A stretch of 64,000 nucleotides of DNA. Source: Roseibacillus persicicus (GTDB lineage: Bacteria > Verrucomicrobiota > Verrucomicrobiia > Verrucomicrobiales > Akkermansiaceae). The notes below the pieces were generated by a model that saw only the letters and a list, made by a program, of their open reading frames with translations, ran no database searches and had not been told where the DNA came from. Made by a program: the position numbers and the translations under genes. The stretch is taken from positions 124,001-188,000 of the forward strand of contig NZ_BMXI01000004.1 of the NCBI RefSeq assembly GCF_014651675.1, given 5' to 3'. Below are positions 26,367-35,226 of the stretch, piece after piece. The stretch's first letter is position 1. Each line of letters opens with the position of its first letter.

Positions 26367-27806
26367 TCACTTGCTTCGAACCTGAAAGTCACCTCCCAGC
26401 GCGAGGTGCAAATTCACTCGGTTTTCCAAACGTTGCCGACGTAGGGTCACCAATTGACTGGCGATTTGAATCCGTTGGCCACGCGCCTGCAACACCGTTA
26501 AAATGTTATCAACCCCTTCAGCGTAGTCCTGCGCTGAGGCGGAATCCGCTTCCTTTGCTTCATTCAATGCTCGACGAGCCGCTGCAATCCGCTGGTCGTA
26601 AAAGTAGTCGGCGATCAGCGCTTGCTCAACCTCCCCGAAGGCATCGAGAACTTTGCGCTGCAAATCCGCAAGCGCACCCCGCTCCCGGCTTCCGGCATTC
26701 TCAAACTCCGCTTTCAAACTTCCCCCGGAAAGAATGGGCGCGGTGAGATTGCCACCCAGAGACCAAACTCCAAAATCACTATCTAACAAGTCCCCCAACT
26801 TCGAAGATGATCGTCCCGCGCTACTGGTAAGCGAAAAGCTGGGGAAGCGGGCCAAATCGGCGACTTTTGTATCCTGAATCGCGGCTGCAAACCGGCGCTC
26901 GGCCTCGAGCACGTCGGGGCGTCGCTTGAGGAGTTCACTGGGTAGTCCGGTCGGAGGCTTGGGTGGGAGCTTTGGGAGAGTGACTCCGGCACCGACTTTT
27001 CCGGCCGGATATCGACCCGCCAAGAGCTCCAGCTGACGGCGGGCTCTTGCACTCTCCGCCTTCCAACGCTCGATTACCTCTTGGGTATTCGCCGTATCGG
27101 TGCGAGCGAGGCGGAGTTGAGCCGCTGTCCCTCCCTCGTCATCCAAGGACTGGGCGAAGCGGTCCTCAATTGCAGTCTCGGTGTCCCGGCGAATCTGCAG
27201 AGACTCTTCAGCTAAAGTGATTTGCTCATTAGCCTCGCCCAAGGCCAGCCAAGCTTTTACGACCTGTCCCGCCAAGCTGGCGCGCGCTGCTTGGTAAGCA
27301 TTCTTCTCCGCACCCAATCGCGCGAGTTCTGCCGATTGGCTGGCCGCAACTTTTCCCCACACATCGGGTTCCCAGCTCACATCCAGCGACGCACCCAAGC
27401 TTGAGGAAAGGGATGAGAGCGGGCCGGACGCTCCGGGGATGGGGAGACCGACAAACACTTGCTTATTCCGGGTTCCGCTCAAGCCAGCGCTGGCTTGCGG
27501 CAAGGAGGGTGCATTCGCACTCTTGGCCAAAATGACGGCTCGCCTGACCTTTTCCTCAGCAGAGCGCATACTCGGATTTGCAGCGACGGCCTCACTCACC
27601 AGAGTCGCCAATCGACGGTCACCGAAACGGCTCACCCAGCGTTCATCGACTCCGGCCTTACCCGCCTGACTTGCAGCCCAATTCCCAGGCGTGATGTCGG
27701 CCACTTTTTTCACCTGGGAGTCGGGGACGGTTCCCACCCCGCAGCCAGCTACTAGAACGATAGTAGTCGAGACCAGGAAAGGGCCCAGAGAGTTTCGAAT
27801 TTTCAT
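26367..27806 (-). CDS. Outer-membrane efflux lipoprotein (TolC/NodT family)
   Basis: 479 residues from ATG 27806, which overlaps the tetR stop as ATGA. The signal ends in a lipobox (LVAGC), typical for NodT-type channels. Two homologous TolC repeats are seen, with long helices and the repeated pattern RPDVLEAERRFAAA near residue 300. It forms the outer-membrane exit of the pump. The operon order tetR-OMF-MFP-RND shows all four proteins act together. Confidence 0.92.
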   Translation of the reverse strand: MKIRNSLGPFLVSTTIVLVAGCGVGTVPDSQVKKVADITPGNWAASQAGKAGVDERWVSRFGDRRLATLVSEAVAANPSMRSAEEKVRRAVILAKSANAPSLPQASAGLSGTRNKQVFVGLPIPGASGPLSSLSSSLGASLDVSWEPDVWGKVAASQSAELARLGAEKNAYQAARASLAGQVVKAWLALGEANEQITLAEESLQIRRDTETAIEDRFAQSLDDEGGTAAQLRLARTDTANTQEVIERWKAESARARRQLELLAGRYPAGKVGAGVTLPKLPPKPPTGLPSELLKRRPDVLEAERRFAAAIQDTKVADLARFPSFSLTSSAGRSSSKLGDLLDSDFGVWSLGGNLTAPILSGGSLKAEFENAGSRERGALADLQRKVLDAFGEVEQALIADYFYDQRIAAARRALNEAKEADSASAQDYAEGVDNILTVLQARGQRIQIASQLVTLRRQRLENRVNLHLALGGDFQVRSK

Positions 27807-28438
27807 CCTTTCAATCCTCCTACACAAAAGTTCACCACCTCTTCGAACAGAAAATCCCAATTCAAGGGGGCGTCCAGGCGCCCCTCGGAAATTTGCTCGA
27901 ATGCCCCATCCCTCATCAAGGCATCAGCCACAACCGCAAAGCAAAATTTCATTCGGCAATAGGCCTGTTCCGTGGTCATGCCGGGCACCGCTTGTTGGAA
28001 AGCTTCCACCACCATTTGGGACATCTCACGAAACTGAGGCACCACCTCCGAGGGGAGACAATTGGCGCCCTCCCCTGTCATCCGGGCCATAAACTTCGCG
28101 AAGAGAGCTTGATGGCAATCTCGTTCCAAGATGCGCTCCATCATCGGTCTGAGAAAGGCCTCCGCCACCTCGCGCACCGAGGGCTTCTTTTTCCTGGAAA
28201 GCAAGGCCTCCAGGCGCCTCATGCGCTCCTGATTGATGGGGACCGCATGCCGGACCATTACCGCAGTGATGAGCTTGTCCTTACTCCCAAAGTGATAGTT
28301 GACCGCCGCGACATTGGCCTCTGCGGCAGTAGTAATTTCGCGGAGAGAGACCGCTTCAAAGCCCTTTCCGGCGAAGAGAGCTTCGGCTGCATCCAGGAGC
28401 CGTTCCCGCGTTTCCGTTCCGTCCCGCTCAGTCTGCAC
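27803..28438 (-). CDS. TetR-family transcriptional regulator
   Basis: 211 residues from a GTG at 28438. The N-terminal helix-turn-helix is clear (ERLLDAAEALFAGKGFEAVSLREITTAAEANVAAVNYHFGSKDKL region), followed by a helical ligand-binding domain, of the CerR/YbiH-like C-terminal type by appearance. Being first in the efflux operon and overlapping the next gene, it is probably an autoregulated repressor released by pump substrates. A perfect inverted repeat overlapping a -35-like TTGACA lies just upstream (28469-28484). Confidence 0.92.
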   Translation of the reverse strand: MQTERDGTETRERLLDAAEALFAGKGFEAVSLREITTAAEANVAAVNYHFGSKDKLITAVMVRHAVPINQERMRRLEALLSRKKKPSVREVAEAFLRPMMERILERDCHQALFAKFMARMTGEGANCLPSEVVPQFREMSQMVVEAFQQAVPGMTTEQAYCRMKFCFAVVADALMRDGAFEQISEGRLDAPLNWDFLFEEVVNFCVGGLKG

Positions 28439-28468
28439 CGCCGCAAGCTACCCAATAGAAAGGCGCTG

Positions 28469-28484
28469 TCAAACACTTGTTTGA
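28469..28484. promoter_or_regulatory. Probable TetR operator
   Basis: TCAAAC-ACTT-GTTTGA is a 6-bp perfect inverted repeat 31 bp before the tetR start. On the minus strand it overlaps TTGACA at 28473-28468, which could be the -35 element of the operon, so bound repressor would block the promoter. A further GTTTG half-site lies at 28491-28495. Confidence 0.55.
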
Positions 28485-28558
28485 ATCGAACGTTTGCCTA
28501 CTGACCTAGATAGACTTTTGAGGCTTGAGAGATCTTTAAGAAAGAGAGACTTGCGGCC

Positions 28559-29815
28559 CTACACTCCACGCATGCGCATGACAGCGAGAAAAGCCCCGGC
28601 TACAACGATCAAGCCCGCGATCACTCCCAGCAGTTGGTCGGTCCGGGTGGCTCGGGGCCGATGAGGAGAGCTGGACTTGGGAAAGACAATCGCGGCGTAA
28701 ATTCCTCCCGCCAACAAACCTCCTCCATGCGCCCAGTTGTCGATGAATTGGTAACCGACAAAGCCTACCACAAAGGTGAATATCAAGGCTGCGCAGAGTC
28801 GCCGGGTGGCTCGCTGGGGTACGAGACGGCCATGCAAATACTCGAACACCAATAGAAACCCGAGCAAGCCCATAATGCCGCCCGAGGCCCCAACTGATGG
28901 CTGGGTGGGCAAGCCGTATGCCGAGGCAATTCCTCCGGCCAACATTGACACCAGAAACACCAGGGCCAGGTGAGGCCAGCTCGCCATCACCTCGGTCCTG
29001 CGGCCCAGGTAGAGAAGGCCCAGGCCATTCATCACGATATGAATGAGCTGACCGTGCAACATGGGCGCGGTCAAAAGGCGCCACCATTCTCCGTGAAAAT
29101 ACCCGATGCCATCCCGGCTCTTGACCAAGCCTGCTTCGGCAAGTCCGGCCAAGTCCGGTTGACCTCCTCGAATCTCCAGCGGCAGCCACAGCGCGGAAAG
29201 AAGTCCTCCGCTTTGGGCCATTCCCTTGAGAACTTGAACAAAGTAAACCCCTACCACGACCCCCAAAAGGATCTTGGTGAATGGGATATGCTGTCGGCGT
29301 ATCCAAATCTCGAAGCGAACTTCTTCCGCCTCCCCTGCGAGATTCTCCGCATTCAGGCGCAGCGCGCGTCGCGACCGTTTCCACGCTTCATAGGCCGGGA
29401 TTCCGGCAAACATCAGCCAGAGAACAGCGTAAATTCCCAGCTCCTGTGAGTGCAAAACCCGTCCCGAAGCCAAGGCGCTCCAGAAAAGATAAACAATGGG
29501 AAGGGCGAAAAGAAAGGCTCTGAATCGCAGGCTGCTCCAATCGACTTCAGAAAGAGCGGCCTTTCTCTTGCGGAGCGCATTGAGCAAGCGGGCGTCCTCT
29601 TCGGGTGGGAAACAACGCTCCCGGTCAGGAGTCCAGATTAGCCCGGCAGGTTCGCGCCACTGGGCCACATGTTCCTCTAAATCAGCGAAATTCGTAAAGG
29701 CCTTGGCCTCGTCTTTGCCAACCAGAACCCCGTAGTTACCCCCTGGCGGTTTGGCGGGGAAGATCTCTTCCCTCTGCCAGACGGGCAGGTCCGTCAATTC
29801 ATCCTGCCCATTCAT
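28559..29815 (-). CDS. Rhomboid-family intramembrane serine protease
   Basis: 418 residues. The first ~190 residues are a charged N-terminal region with two transmembrane helices (about 100-145), of a kind seen in large rhomboids. The rhomboid core has GASGGIMGLLGF (nucleophile Ser), LIHIVMNGLGL (the conserved H-x3-N region of TM2) and DNWAHGGGLLAGG (catalytic His in TM6). Substrates are unknown. It lies six bases downstream of secG on the same strand. Confidence 0.92.
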   Translation of the reverse strand: MNGQDELTDLPVWQREEIFPAKPPGGNYGVLVGKDEAKAFTNFADLEEHVAQWREPAGLIWTPDRERCFPPEEDARLLNALRKRKAALSEVDWSSLRFRAFLFALPIVYLFWSALASGRVLHSQELGIYAVLWLMFAGIPAYEAWKRSRRALRLNAENLAGEAEEVRFEIWIRRQHIPFTKILLGVVVGVYFVQVLKGMAQSGGLLSALWLPLEIRGGQPDLAGLAEAGLVKSRDGIGYFHGEWWRLLTAPMLHGQLIHIVMNGLGLLYLGRRTEVMASWPHLALVFLVSMLAGGIASAYGLPTQPSVGASGGIMGLLGFLLVFEYLHGRLVPQRATRRLCAALIFTFVVGFVGYQFIDNWAHGGGLLAGGIYAAIVFPKSSSPHRPRATRTDQLLGVIAGLIVVAGAFLAVMRMRGV

Positions 29816-29821
29816 GTGAAA

Positions 29822-30415
29822 TTAGTTTTCGCTCGGCTCCTCAGTCGTTTCAGAAGGAGTCACTTCCTCGGCTGGAGCTGGTTCTTCAACCACTTCGGGC
29901 TCGGGGGCTTCTGTTTCAGCAGGGATTTCAGTCGACTCGGTTTCCTCGGCTGGAGTCGGTGCAGTTTCTTCCGCGGCGTCTGCCTCATTGGCTTCTTCCG
30001 CCATGCGGGTTGCAGCTTCGATCTGCTCCAAGAGAGCGTCTTCTTCCCCGTCTCCCGAGCTCAAGTCAACGCCATCGGCAATACCCGGAGCAGGAGCCGC
30101 TTTTTCCTCGGTGGGAACGGGGGTCAAATCACTCAGACCCTGCTCCTTATTGGAACGACCGACCAAGATTCCAAGAATCAAGCTCAGCAAGAAGAAGAGG
30201 ATTCCGAGAACAACAGTGCTTTTTTGTAGGAAGCTCGTTGTTCCGGCACCCAGAAGTTGATCGGTCATACCTCCACCAAAGGCGGCCCCCAATCCTTCTT
30301 GTTTGGGACGTTGCATCATTACCACAAGGATCATGAGAAGACTCACCACCACCAGAACGATGATGAGAAGGGTAATGGAAATATTGAGACCTGTTGAAGC
30401 GGCTACCAGAGTCAT
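29822..30415 (-). CDS. secG: Preprotein translocase subunit SecG with long acidic tail
   Basis: 197 residues, about twice the usual SecG length. The first ~90 residues are standard: two transmembrane helices around MQRPKQEGLGAAFGGG, the conserved cytoplasmic loop. The remaining ~105 residues are a Glu/Pro/Ala-rich, probably disordered tail (many EE, PAEE and TEA units). SecG helps SecA-driven export through SecYE. The tail would lie after TM2 on the periplasmic side; its role is unknown. Confidence 0.9.
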   Translation of the reverse strand: MTLVAASTGLNISITLLIIVLVVVSLLMILVVMMQRPKQEGLGAAFGGGMTDQLLGAGTTSFLQKSTVVLGILFFLLSLILGILVGRSNKEQGLSDLTPVPTEEKAAPAPGIADGVDLSSGDGEEDALLEQIEAATRMAEEANEADAAEETAPTPAEETESTEIPAETEAPEPEVVEEPAPAEEVTPSETTEEPSEN

Positions 30416-30472
30416 GGGCGGCGGACTATGGGTAAGTGACCCCGTGTTGTCAAAAGAAGTTTAAGACAGGTT

Positions 30473-30820
30473 TTACTGTCCCGAGCGGGCGATGATTTCG
30501 TTGACCTCATTCATCACAATCCTTCGGGCTACAACTGGCCCTTCGGAAAGACCCCAGGCCATAATCGTAACACGTTCACCCTTCTTAATCCGATGGGCGG
30601 CGCCACCGTTGATGATGAACTCGATCCCGTCCGGACCCCGTTGAGCATAGGTTTCCAACCTGTTTCCGGAGGTCACCGAGGCGACGAGCACCTTCTCCCC
30701 CTCCATCAACCCGACTTCATCCATCAGGTTGCCGGGGATCTCAATGCTTCCCTCATACTCGACGTCCGCCCGGGTGATCATCGCGCGGTGGATTTTTGAT
30801 TTTAAGAATTGGCGTAACAT
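30473..30820 (-). CDS. panD: Aspartate 1-decarboxylase
   Basis: 115 residues from ATG 30820, chosen because the family begins with MLR(x)FLKSKIHRA. The pro-enzyme cleaves itself before the Ser of YEGSIEI to make the pyruvoyl cofactor; both Gly and Ser are present. NGGAAH and the Tyr/Lys residues of the active site are also seen. It makes beta-alanine for pantothenate and CoA. It lies between secG and the zinc-ribbon/HEAT protein gene. Confidence 0.95.
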   Translation of the reverse strand: MLRQFLKSKIHRAMITRADVEYEGSIEIPGNLMDEVGLMEGEKVLVASVTSGNRLETYAQRGPDGIEFIINGGAAHRIKKGERVTIMAWGLSEGPVVARRIVMNEVNEIIARSGQ

Positions 30821-30889
30821 TCGGCGCACTCTTCTACTTAGGAGGCTTCGGCGTCAACGGCTAATATTCAGCTGTCGCAGTCAGCTCCC

Positions 30890-32500
30890 CTATCGTTGCG
30901 AAACACGCTTGATGGCCTCTTCCAAGACCAGCTTGAGCTCGTCATCACTTGATTCGGCTAGCGCTTCCTGCATGGCTGGCAGCTGAGCGGAAGTTCCAAT
31001 TTTTCCAAGCATGATGGCAGCAGAGCGAGCCATCCCGACTTCTTCCGAGCGCAGGAACGGCTCGACCAAGGGAGCCGCCTGTGATCCGTAGGATTCTAGG
31101 TAACTTTGACGGGTGACAGGACTTTCGGCCCAGAGGTCGACCATCATGGAAGCGGCAGTTGGCGTTTTTCTCTCTGCGACAAAACGCAGAATCTCGTCAG
31201 GAACCGGCTGCCCCCGCAACCTCATTCTGGTCCCCATATCCGCGACAATCCGGTCGGCTCCATCGCCTTCTTCAGACCAGACCTCGATGGCTTTTGCCAA
31301 ATCGCCCAATGTCTCGGGATCGTGTTTTTCGCTCAATAGGCCGACCAGCCTTACGGTGATATCTTTGCGCATCCGAATGGGCTCGGCGGTTGCCAATCGT
31401 TTGATGGCCAGCTTTACGCGCCCTCGGTCGAGGGCAATCAACTCGGCGTAATTGAGGGAGTAAAAGGCACCATCATCGGGATTACTGAGCTTGCTGGTCA
31501 ACTCGTTGCTCACTTCGCCCAGAACGGTTGGGTTCACCTGCATCTGGATGAGACGCAACTCGGGGATGACTTGCTCAATCTCGCCAAAACGCTCAGCGAC
31601 AAATTCCACTTGATCCAAGTCCAGGGGAATTCCGCTCAGAACGAAAATTCCGCCATCGCTCAAGGTCCGGAAATCCGGGCGAATCGGGAGTTCGAGCTCC
31701 TGCTGAAGATACTTCCGGATTTGCAGGTTGTGAAACTCTTCCATGGAGCGCACCCAAATTGCCGCCACCTGATTTTCATCGCCTCGACTCACCAGAGGCA
31801 AGACCGCCGATTCCCAGCGGGTCTTTCTCATCACCTGTTGGGGCGTCAGCTTCTCCTCGGTTATTCCTGGGAAGAAGGCTGGGGCTTCTTCTTTTTCGCT
31901 CTGATCGCCAATCACACTGCTTTCGAATTCATTGGCGGAACCAACCGCAGTGGCGGAACGATGAACCGGCAAATAGTAAGCCATTGCCAAAAGGCCTGCC
32001 ATTCCCAGCAAACCAATAATGGCACCCAAGATAGGTTTACGAATATTACCCCAGGTCAAAAGGCCAAAACCCAGCAATCCAAAGAATCCCGCCAAGACAT
32101 ATCGTTGCGGTTTCTCTACATCTTGTAAGAAACCGCCCACGTTTTCTGCTCCCAGGTAGAACGCTAGAGCAGTCAGAATAAGAACGAGCAAACCGCCGAC
32201 CAAGGAAAAGTTGCGTGCCGGTGGCGCTGGTCCGATCATGGGCTGCTTTGGGATTTTGCCGTACTCCATGGTTCGGAATTCAACCGGAGCGGAAGAAATT
32301 GGAGCACGTCCGAAACGGCTCAGGTCTGCCTTTTTCCGAATCTCATCGGGATAGAAGCGGTCCCGCTCATGCGCGATCACACCCTCTGTTACCTGAAAGC
32401 GCTTCTCACAAGAGCCACATTCAACAGTCCGGCCCTTTAGCTCTTCACTCACCTCGAAGGTTTGTCTGCAGCCAGGGCACTCAATTCGCAAATTCATCAT
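30890..32500 (-). CDS. Zinc-ribbon, multi-TM, HEAT-like membrane protein
   Basis: About 536 residues; ATG at 32500 or 32497. The N-terminus is an MJ0042-type zinc ribbon (CPGC then CGSC, about residues 8-36). Three transmembrane helices follow (about 95-180). The rest is a soluble domain whose C-terminal ~200 residues have HEAT-like helical repeats (SEKHDPETLGDLAKAI, MARSAAIMLGKIGTSAQLPAM). No catalytic motif is recognised. A zinc ribbon fused to repeats in this way is common in Verrucomicrobia and Planctomycetes as scaffold proteins; function unknown. Confidence 0.8.
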   Translation of the reverse strand: MMNLRIECPGCRQTFEVSEELKGRTVECGSCEKRFQVTEGVIAHERDRFYPDEIRKKADLSRFGRAPISSAPVEFRTMEYGKIPKQPMIGPAPPARNFSLVGGLLVLILTALAFYLGAENVGGFLQDVEKPQRYVLAGFFGLLGFGLLTWGNIRKPILGAIIGLLGMAGLLAMAYYLPVHRSATAVGSANEFESSVIGDQSEKEEAPAFFPGITEEKLTPQQVMRKTRWESAVLPLVSRGDENQVAAIWVRSMEEFHNLQIRKYLQQELELPIRPDFRTLSDGGIFVLSGIPLDLDQVEFVAERFGEIEQVIPELRLIQMQVNPTVLGEVSNELTSKLSNPDDGAFYSLNYAELIALDRGRVKLAIKRLATAEPIRMRKDITVRLVGLLSEKHDPETLGDLAKAIEVWSEEGDGADRIVADMGTRMRLRGQPVPDEILRFVAERKTPTAASMMVDLWAESPVTRQSYLESYGSQAAPLVEPFLRSEEVGMARSAAIMLGKIGTSAQLPAMQEALAESSDDELKLVLEEAIKRVSQR

Positions 32501-32649
32501 CAAATATTAAAGGGAAAGTCGTTCGGTGACTTCGAGTGTCACTGTTTAACGTCCATGCATCAACTCATTCTCTAGATTTTAGAGTCTTCTTTTTCGCCCG
32601 AGGCATCACTGCTCTTGCCAGCTACCTTTCGACGCGATAACCACAGGGC

Positions 32650-33357
32650 ATGATTCCCGAAATTGAGCGTCTGATAATCTTGCAAACGCGTGATCAGGCC
32701 ATCGCTGATTTGGAAAGCGACCTCAAACGTATCCCTCACGAAAAGGAAATGGCGAGCACGCGCCTATCCAGTTCCCAGAAGGCCGTCGCTGAAGCCAAGA
32801 CCGCTCTGCAGGAAAACGAGGTCGCGATTAAAAATGTGGAGCTCGATATTGAAACGCGGAAAACGACCATCGGCCGATTGAAGACCCAGCAGTTCGAAAC
32901 TCGGAAGAACGACGAGTTTCGAGCCATCGGAACCGAGATCGAACGCTACCAGGGAGAGATCGACGAACACGAAACCACGGAATTGGAGCTGATGGAACGA
33001 AGTGACGAACTCCGCTCCAAGCTCGAGGCGGCGAAAGAGGTGTTGGCTAAAGCGGAGGCCAGCGTGGCCGAAGACTTGGCTGCTTATGACACACGGGAGA
33101 AAGAAGAACGCGCCCGCTTGGCGGAGGTTCAAACTCAACGTGAAAAGGCTGCAAGCGAGGTAGGCGACGAGGACCTGCTCGAACTCTACGACAGGTTGCG
33201 GAATGCTCGCGGAACCAAGGTGGTAGTAAGCCTTTCGGAGAGTGGGCAGTGCGGAGGCTGCCATGTGAAAGTCACGCCATCCACCCTCATCAAGGTCACC
33301 GCGGACAAGGAAGTGGTGCAGTGCGAAAACTGCGGCCGAATCCTCTTTGCGGGATAA
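32650..33357 (+). CDS. Coiled-coil protein with C-terminal zinc ribbon
   Basis: 235 residues. Residues ~10-175 form a long coiled coil (EIERLIILQTRDQAIADLESDL at the start). The last ~50 carry a C4 zinc ribbon, CGGCHVKVTPS and CENCGRILF. This matches the C4-type zinc-ribbon family (DUF164/CT398-like), whose chlamydial member interacts with sigma-54 and flagellar components; function in free-living bacteria is unclear. It stands alone, 132 bp upstream of rplS on the same strand. Confidence 0.85.
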   Translation: MIPEIERLIILQTRDQAIADLESDLKRIPHEKEMASTRLSSSQKAVAEAKTALQENEVAIKNVELDIETRKTTIGRLKTQQFETRKNDEFRAIGTEIERYQGEIDEHETTELELMERSDELRSKLEAAKEVLAKAEASVAEDLAAYDTREKEERARLAEVQTQREKAASEVGDEDLLELYDRLRNARGTKVVVSLSESGQCGGCHVKVTPSTLIKVTADKEVVQCENCGRILFAG

Positions 33358-33488
33358 AAGTGACGAAAAGGTGGCATTCGAGGACCGATTTCGAAAAAAA
33401 CAGTTGAAACCCTTCCTCGAATCCCTTAGTTCCCTCGCCCCTTCCGGACCGAAACCCTCGGCGCACCGGCAGCAAGTTTTTTCAAGCC

Positions 33489-33947
33489 ATGAGCACCATC
33501 ATCGATAAAATTGACCAAGAGCAGCAGAAGGATAACATCCCCGAATTTGGTGTCGGTGATAGCGTCAAGATTCACTGCCTCGTAAAGGAAGGCGAAAAGG
33601 AGCGGACCCAGATCTTTGCTGGTCTCGTGATTGCTCGCAAAGGTGGCGGCGTCAATGCCTCCTACACCGTTCGCAAGATTTCCTATGGTGAAGGTGTTGA
33701 GCGTGTTTTCCCTGTTCACACTCCCCGTGTTGCAAAGATTGAAGTCGTTTCCCGCGGTAAAGTCCGTCGTGCGAAGCTTCACTACTTGCGTGACCGCGTT
33801 GGTAAGCGTGCCCTTCTCGTAAAGCCTGCTGACTCCAACGCGGCAGCGAAAGCCCGTGCCGCCAAGAAGGAGGCTTCCGCAGCCAAGCGCGCGACCAAAG
33901 AGGAAGCAGCCCCCGCAGCTGAGGCAGCTGCCGAGAGCGCGGAATAA
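33489..33947 (+). CDS. rplS: 50S ribosomal protein L19
   Basis: 152 residues. The L19 fold occupies about 5-115 (IPEFGVGDSVKIHCLV, RKISYGEGVERVFPVHTP, LRDRVGKRA). The remaining ~35 residues are an Ala/Lys/Glu tail, an extension beyond the usual ~115. L19 sits at the 30S-50S interface. The usual trmD/rimM neighbours are absent. A strong terminator follows. Confidence 0.97.
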   Translation: MSTIIDKIDQEQQKDNIPEFGVGDSVKIHCLVKEGEKERTQIFAGLVIARKGGGVNASYTVRKISYGEGVERVFPVHTPRVAKIEVVSRGKVRRAKLHYLRDRVGKRALLVKPADSNAAAKARAAKKEASAAKRATKEEAAPAAEAAAESAE

Positions 33948-33979
33948 GAATTCCTCATTAAACCACACTTTTTTCAGAG

Positions 33980-34004
33980 CGGCTCCAGTTGGAGCCGTTT
34001 TTTT
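33980..34004 (+). terminator. Rho-independent terminator after rplS
   Basis: Stem CGGCTCC (33980-33986), loop AGTT, GGAGCCG (33991-33997), then seven T. It is 32 bp after the rplS stop. Confidence 0.95.
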
Positions 34005-34087
34005 GTCGTTCCGTCGCCATGTCAGGAATCGGTTATTCCGCGTGCGGCTTCGATTGCCAGACCTCGACTTTTCGGTAGGCTGTTCGC

Positions 34088-35041
34088 ATGCAAATCAATT
34101 TTCTGGATTCATCAACCCTGCATCGTGGCGACTTGGATTTCTCTCCTTTTGAAAAGTATGGCTCCCTCACTTTCCACGATACGACCTCACCTTATCAAAT
34201 CCTAGACCACGCCGCCGGTGCTGAGGTCGTGGTCACCAATAAGGTCCCCTTTTCAGCCGACACCCTGGCCCAATTGCCGGACCTCAAGCTGATTCTGATT
34301 GCTGCCACCGGATTCAACCACATCGACCTGGAGGCGGCCAAAGAACGGGGTATCCCCGTGTGCAATGTGGCGGGATACTCGACTTCGGCGGTTGCCCAGC
34401 ATGTCTTTGCGCTCCTTCTCAATCTCGTCACGAGCGCCAATCGCTATGGAGCCGAGATCCAAACCTGGCATCAGTCCCCGATTTTCACCCACCTCGACCA
34501 TCCCGTAACCGAACTGGCTGACAAAACCCTCGGAATCGTCGGCTTGGGCGAGACCGGAAGCGCAGTCGCACGGATTGCGGAAGCCTTCGGACTGTCCGTG
34601 CAGGCCCTCGCACGCGAGGGTGCAACCAGCACCAGTCGCAACCGGGTGGGCAAGGAAGAATTCTTCGCTACCTCCGACATCATTTCCCTTCACTGCCCTC
34701 TCAATCCCGAAACGGAGAAGCTTATCAACGCGGAGCCCCTTGGCCTCATGAAGCCAACCGCTCTGCTTATAAATACCGGCCGTGGCGCTCTCATCGACGA
34801 ACCCGCATTGGCGAAGGCTCTTCATGAGGACCAGATCGCGGGGGCCGGATTGGATGTGCTTTCGGTTGAACCTCCCTCGTTGGAGAATCCCCTGCTCTCT
34901 CCCGAACTCAGGGCCAAGAACCTGTTAATCACTCCCCATACCGCATGGACCGCCATTGAGGCGCGCCAACGCCTCTTGGATGGACTTCTGGGTAACCTGG
35001 AAGCTTGGCTGAATGGTGAGCCTGACAATCAGGTCAACTAA
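34088..35041 (+). CDS. D-2-hydroxyacid dehydrogenase
   Basis: 317 residues. The NAD-binding Rossmann motif is GLGETGSA; catalytic Arg is in INTGRGALID, Glu in SVEPPS and His in ITPHTAW. The sequence resembles glycerate/hydroxypyruvate reductases (VEPP and the TGFNHID segment near the start) more than phosphoglycerate dehydrogenase, since no ACT domain is present. It probably reduces hydroxypyruvate or glyoxylate with NAD(P)H. The gene stands alone, between the rplS terminator and its own likely terminator. Confidence 0.9.
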   Translation: MQINFLDSSTLHRGDLDFSPFEKYGSLTFHDTTSPYQILDHAAGAEVVVTNKVPFSADTLAQLPDLKLILIAATGFNHIDLEAAKERGIPVCNVAGYSTSAVAQHVFALLLNLVTSANRYGAEIQTWHQSPIFTHLDHPVTELADKTLGIVGLGETGSAVARIAEAFGLSVQALAREGATSTSRNRVGKEEFFATSDIISLHCPLNPETEKLINAEPLGLMKPTALLINTGRGALIDEPALAKALHEDQIAGAGLDVLSVEPPSLENPLLSPELRAKNLLITPHTAWTAIEARQRLLDGLLGNLEAWLNGEPDNQVN

Positions 35042-35045
35042 GGAG

Positions 35046-35073
35046 GAGCCGCGCGTTCCGGGGGCGGCGGCTC
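35046..35073 (+). terminator. Hairpin after the dehydrogenase gene
   Basis: GAGCCGC pairs with GCGGCTC across a GC-rich 14-base loop, followed by TTT. Strong stem but short T-run, so a moderate intrinsic terminator. Confidence 0.6.
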
Positions 35074-35226
35074 TTTCCCGACGGAGCTGTCGAAACGGAA
35101 GGGGGGCGTTCTGAATGTGATATCCCGACTGTTTTCGACTTTAGGAATTGTGAAGTCTGCTCTTCTTCTTATTCTGGGGAATGAGTTGAGAACCAACTCC
35201 TAAAAATCCATCCCCTGACCGCTCAT

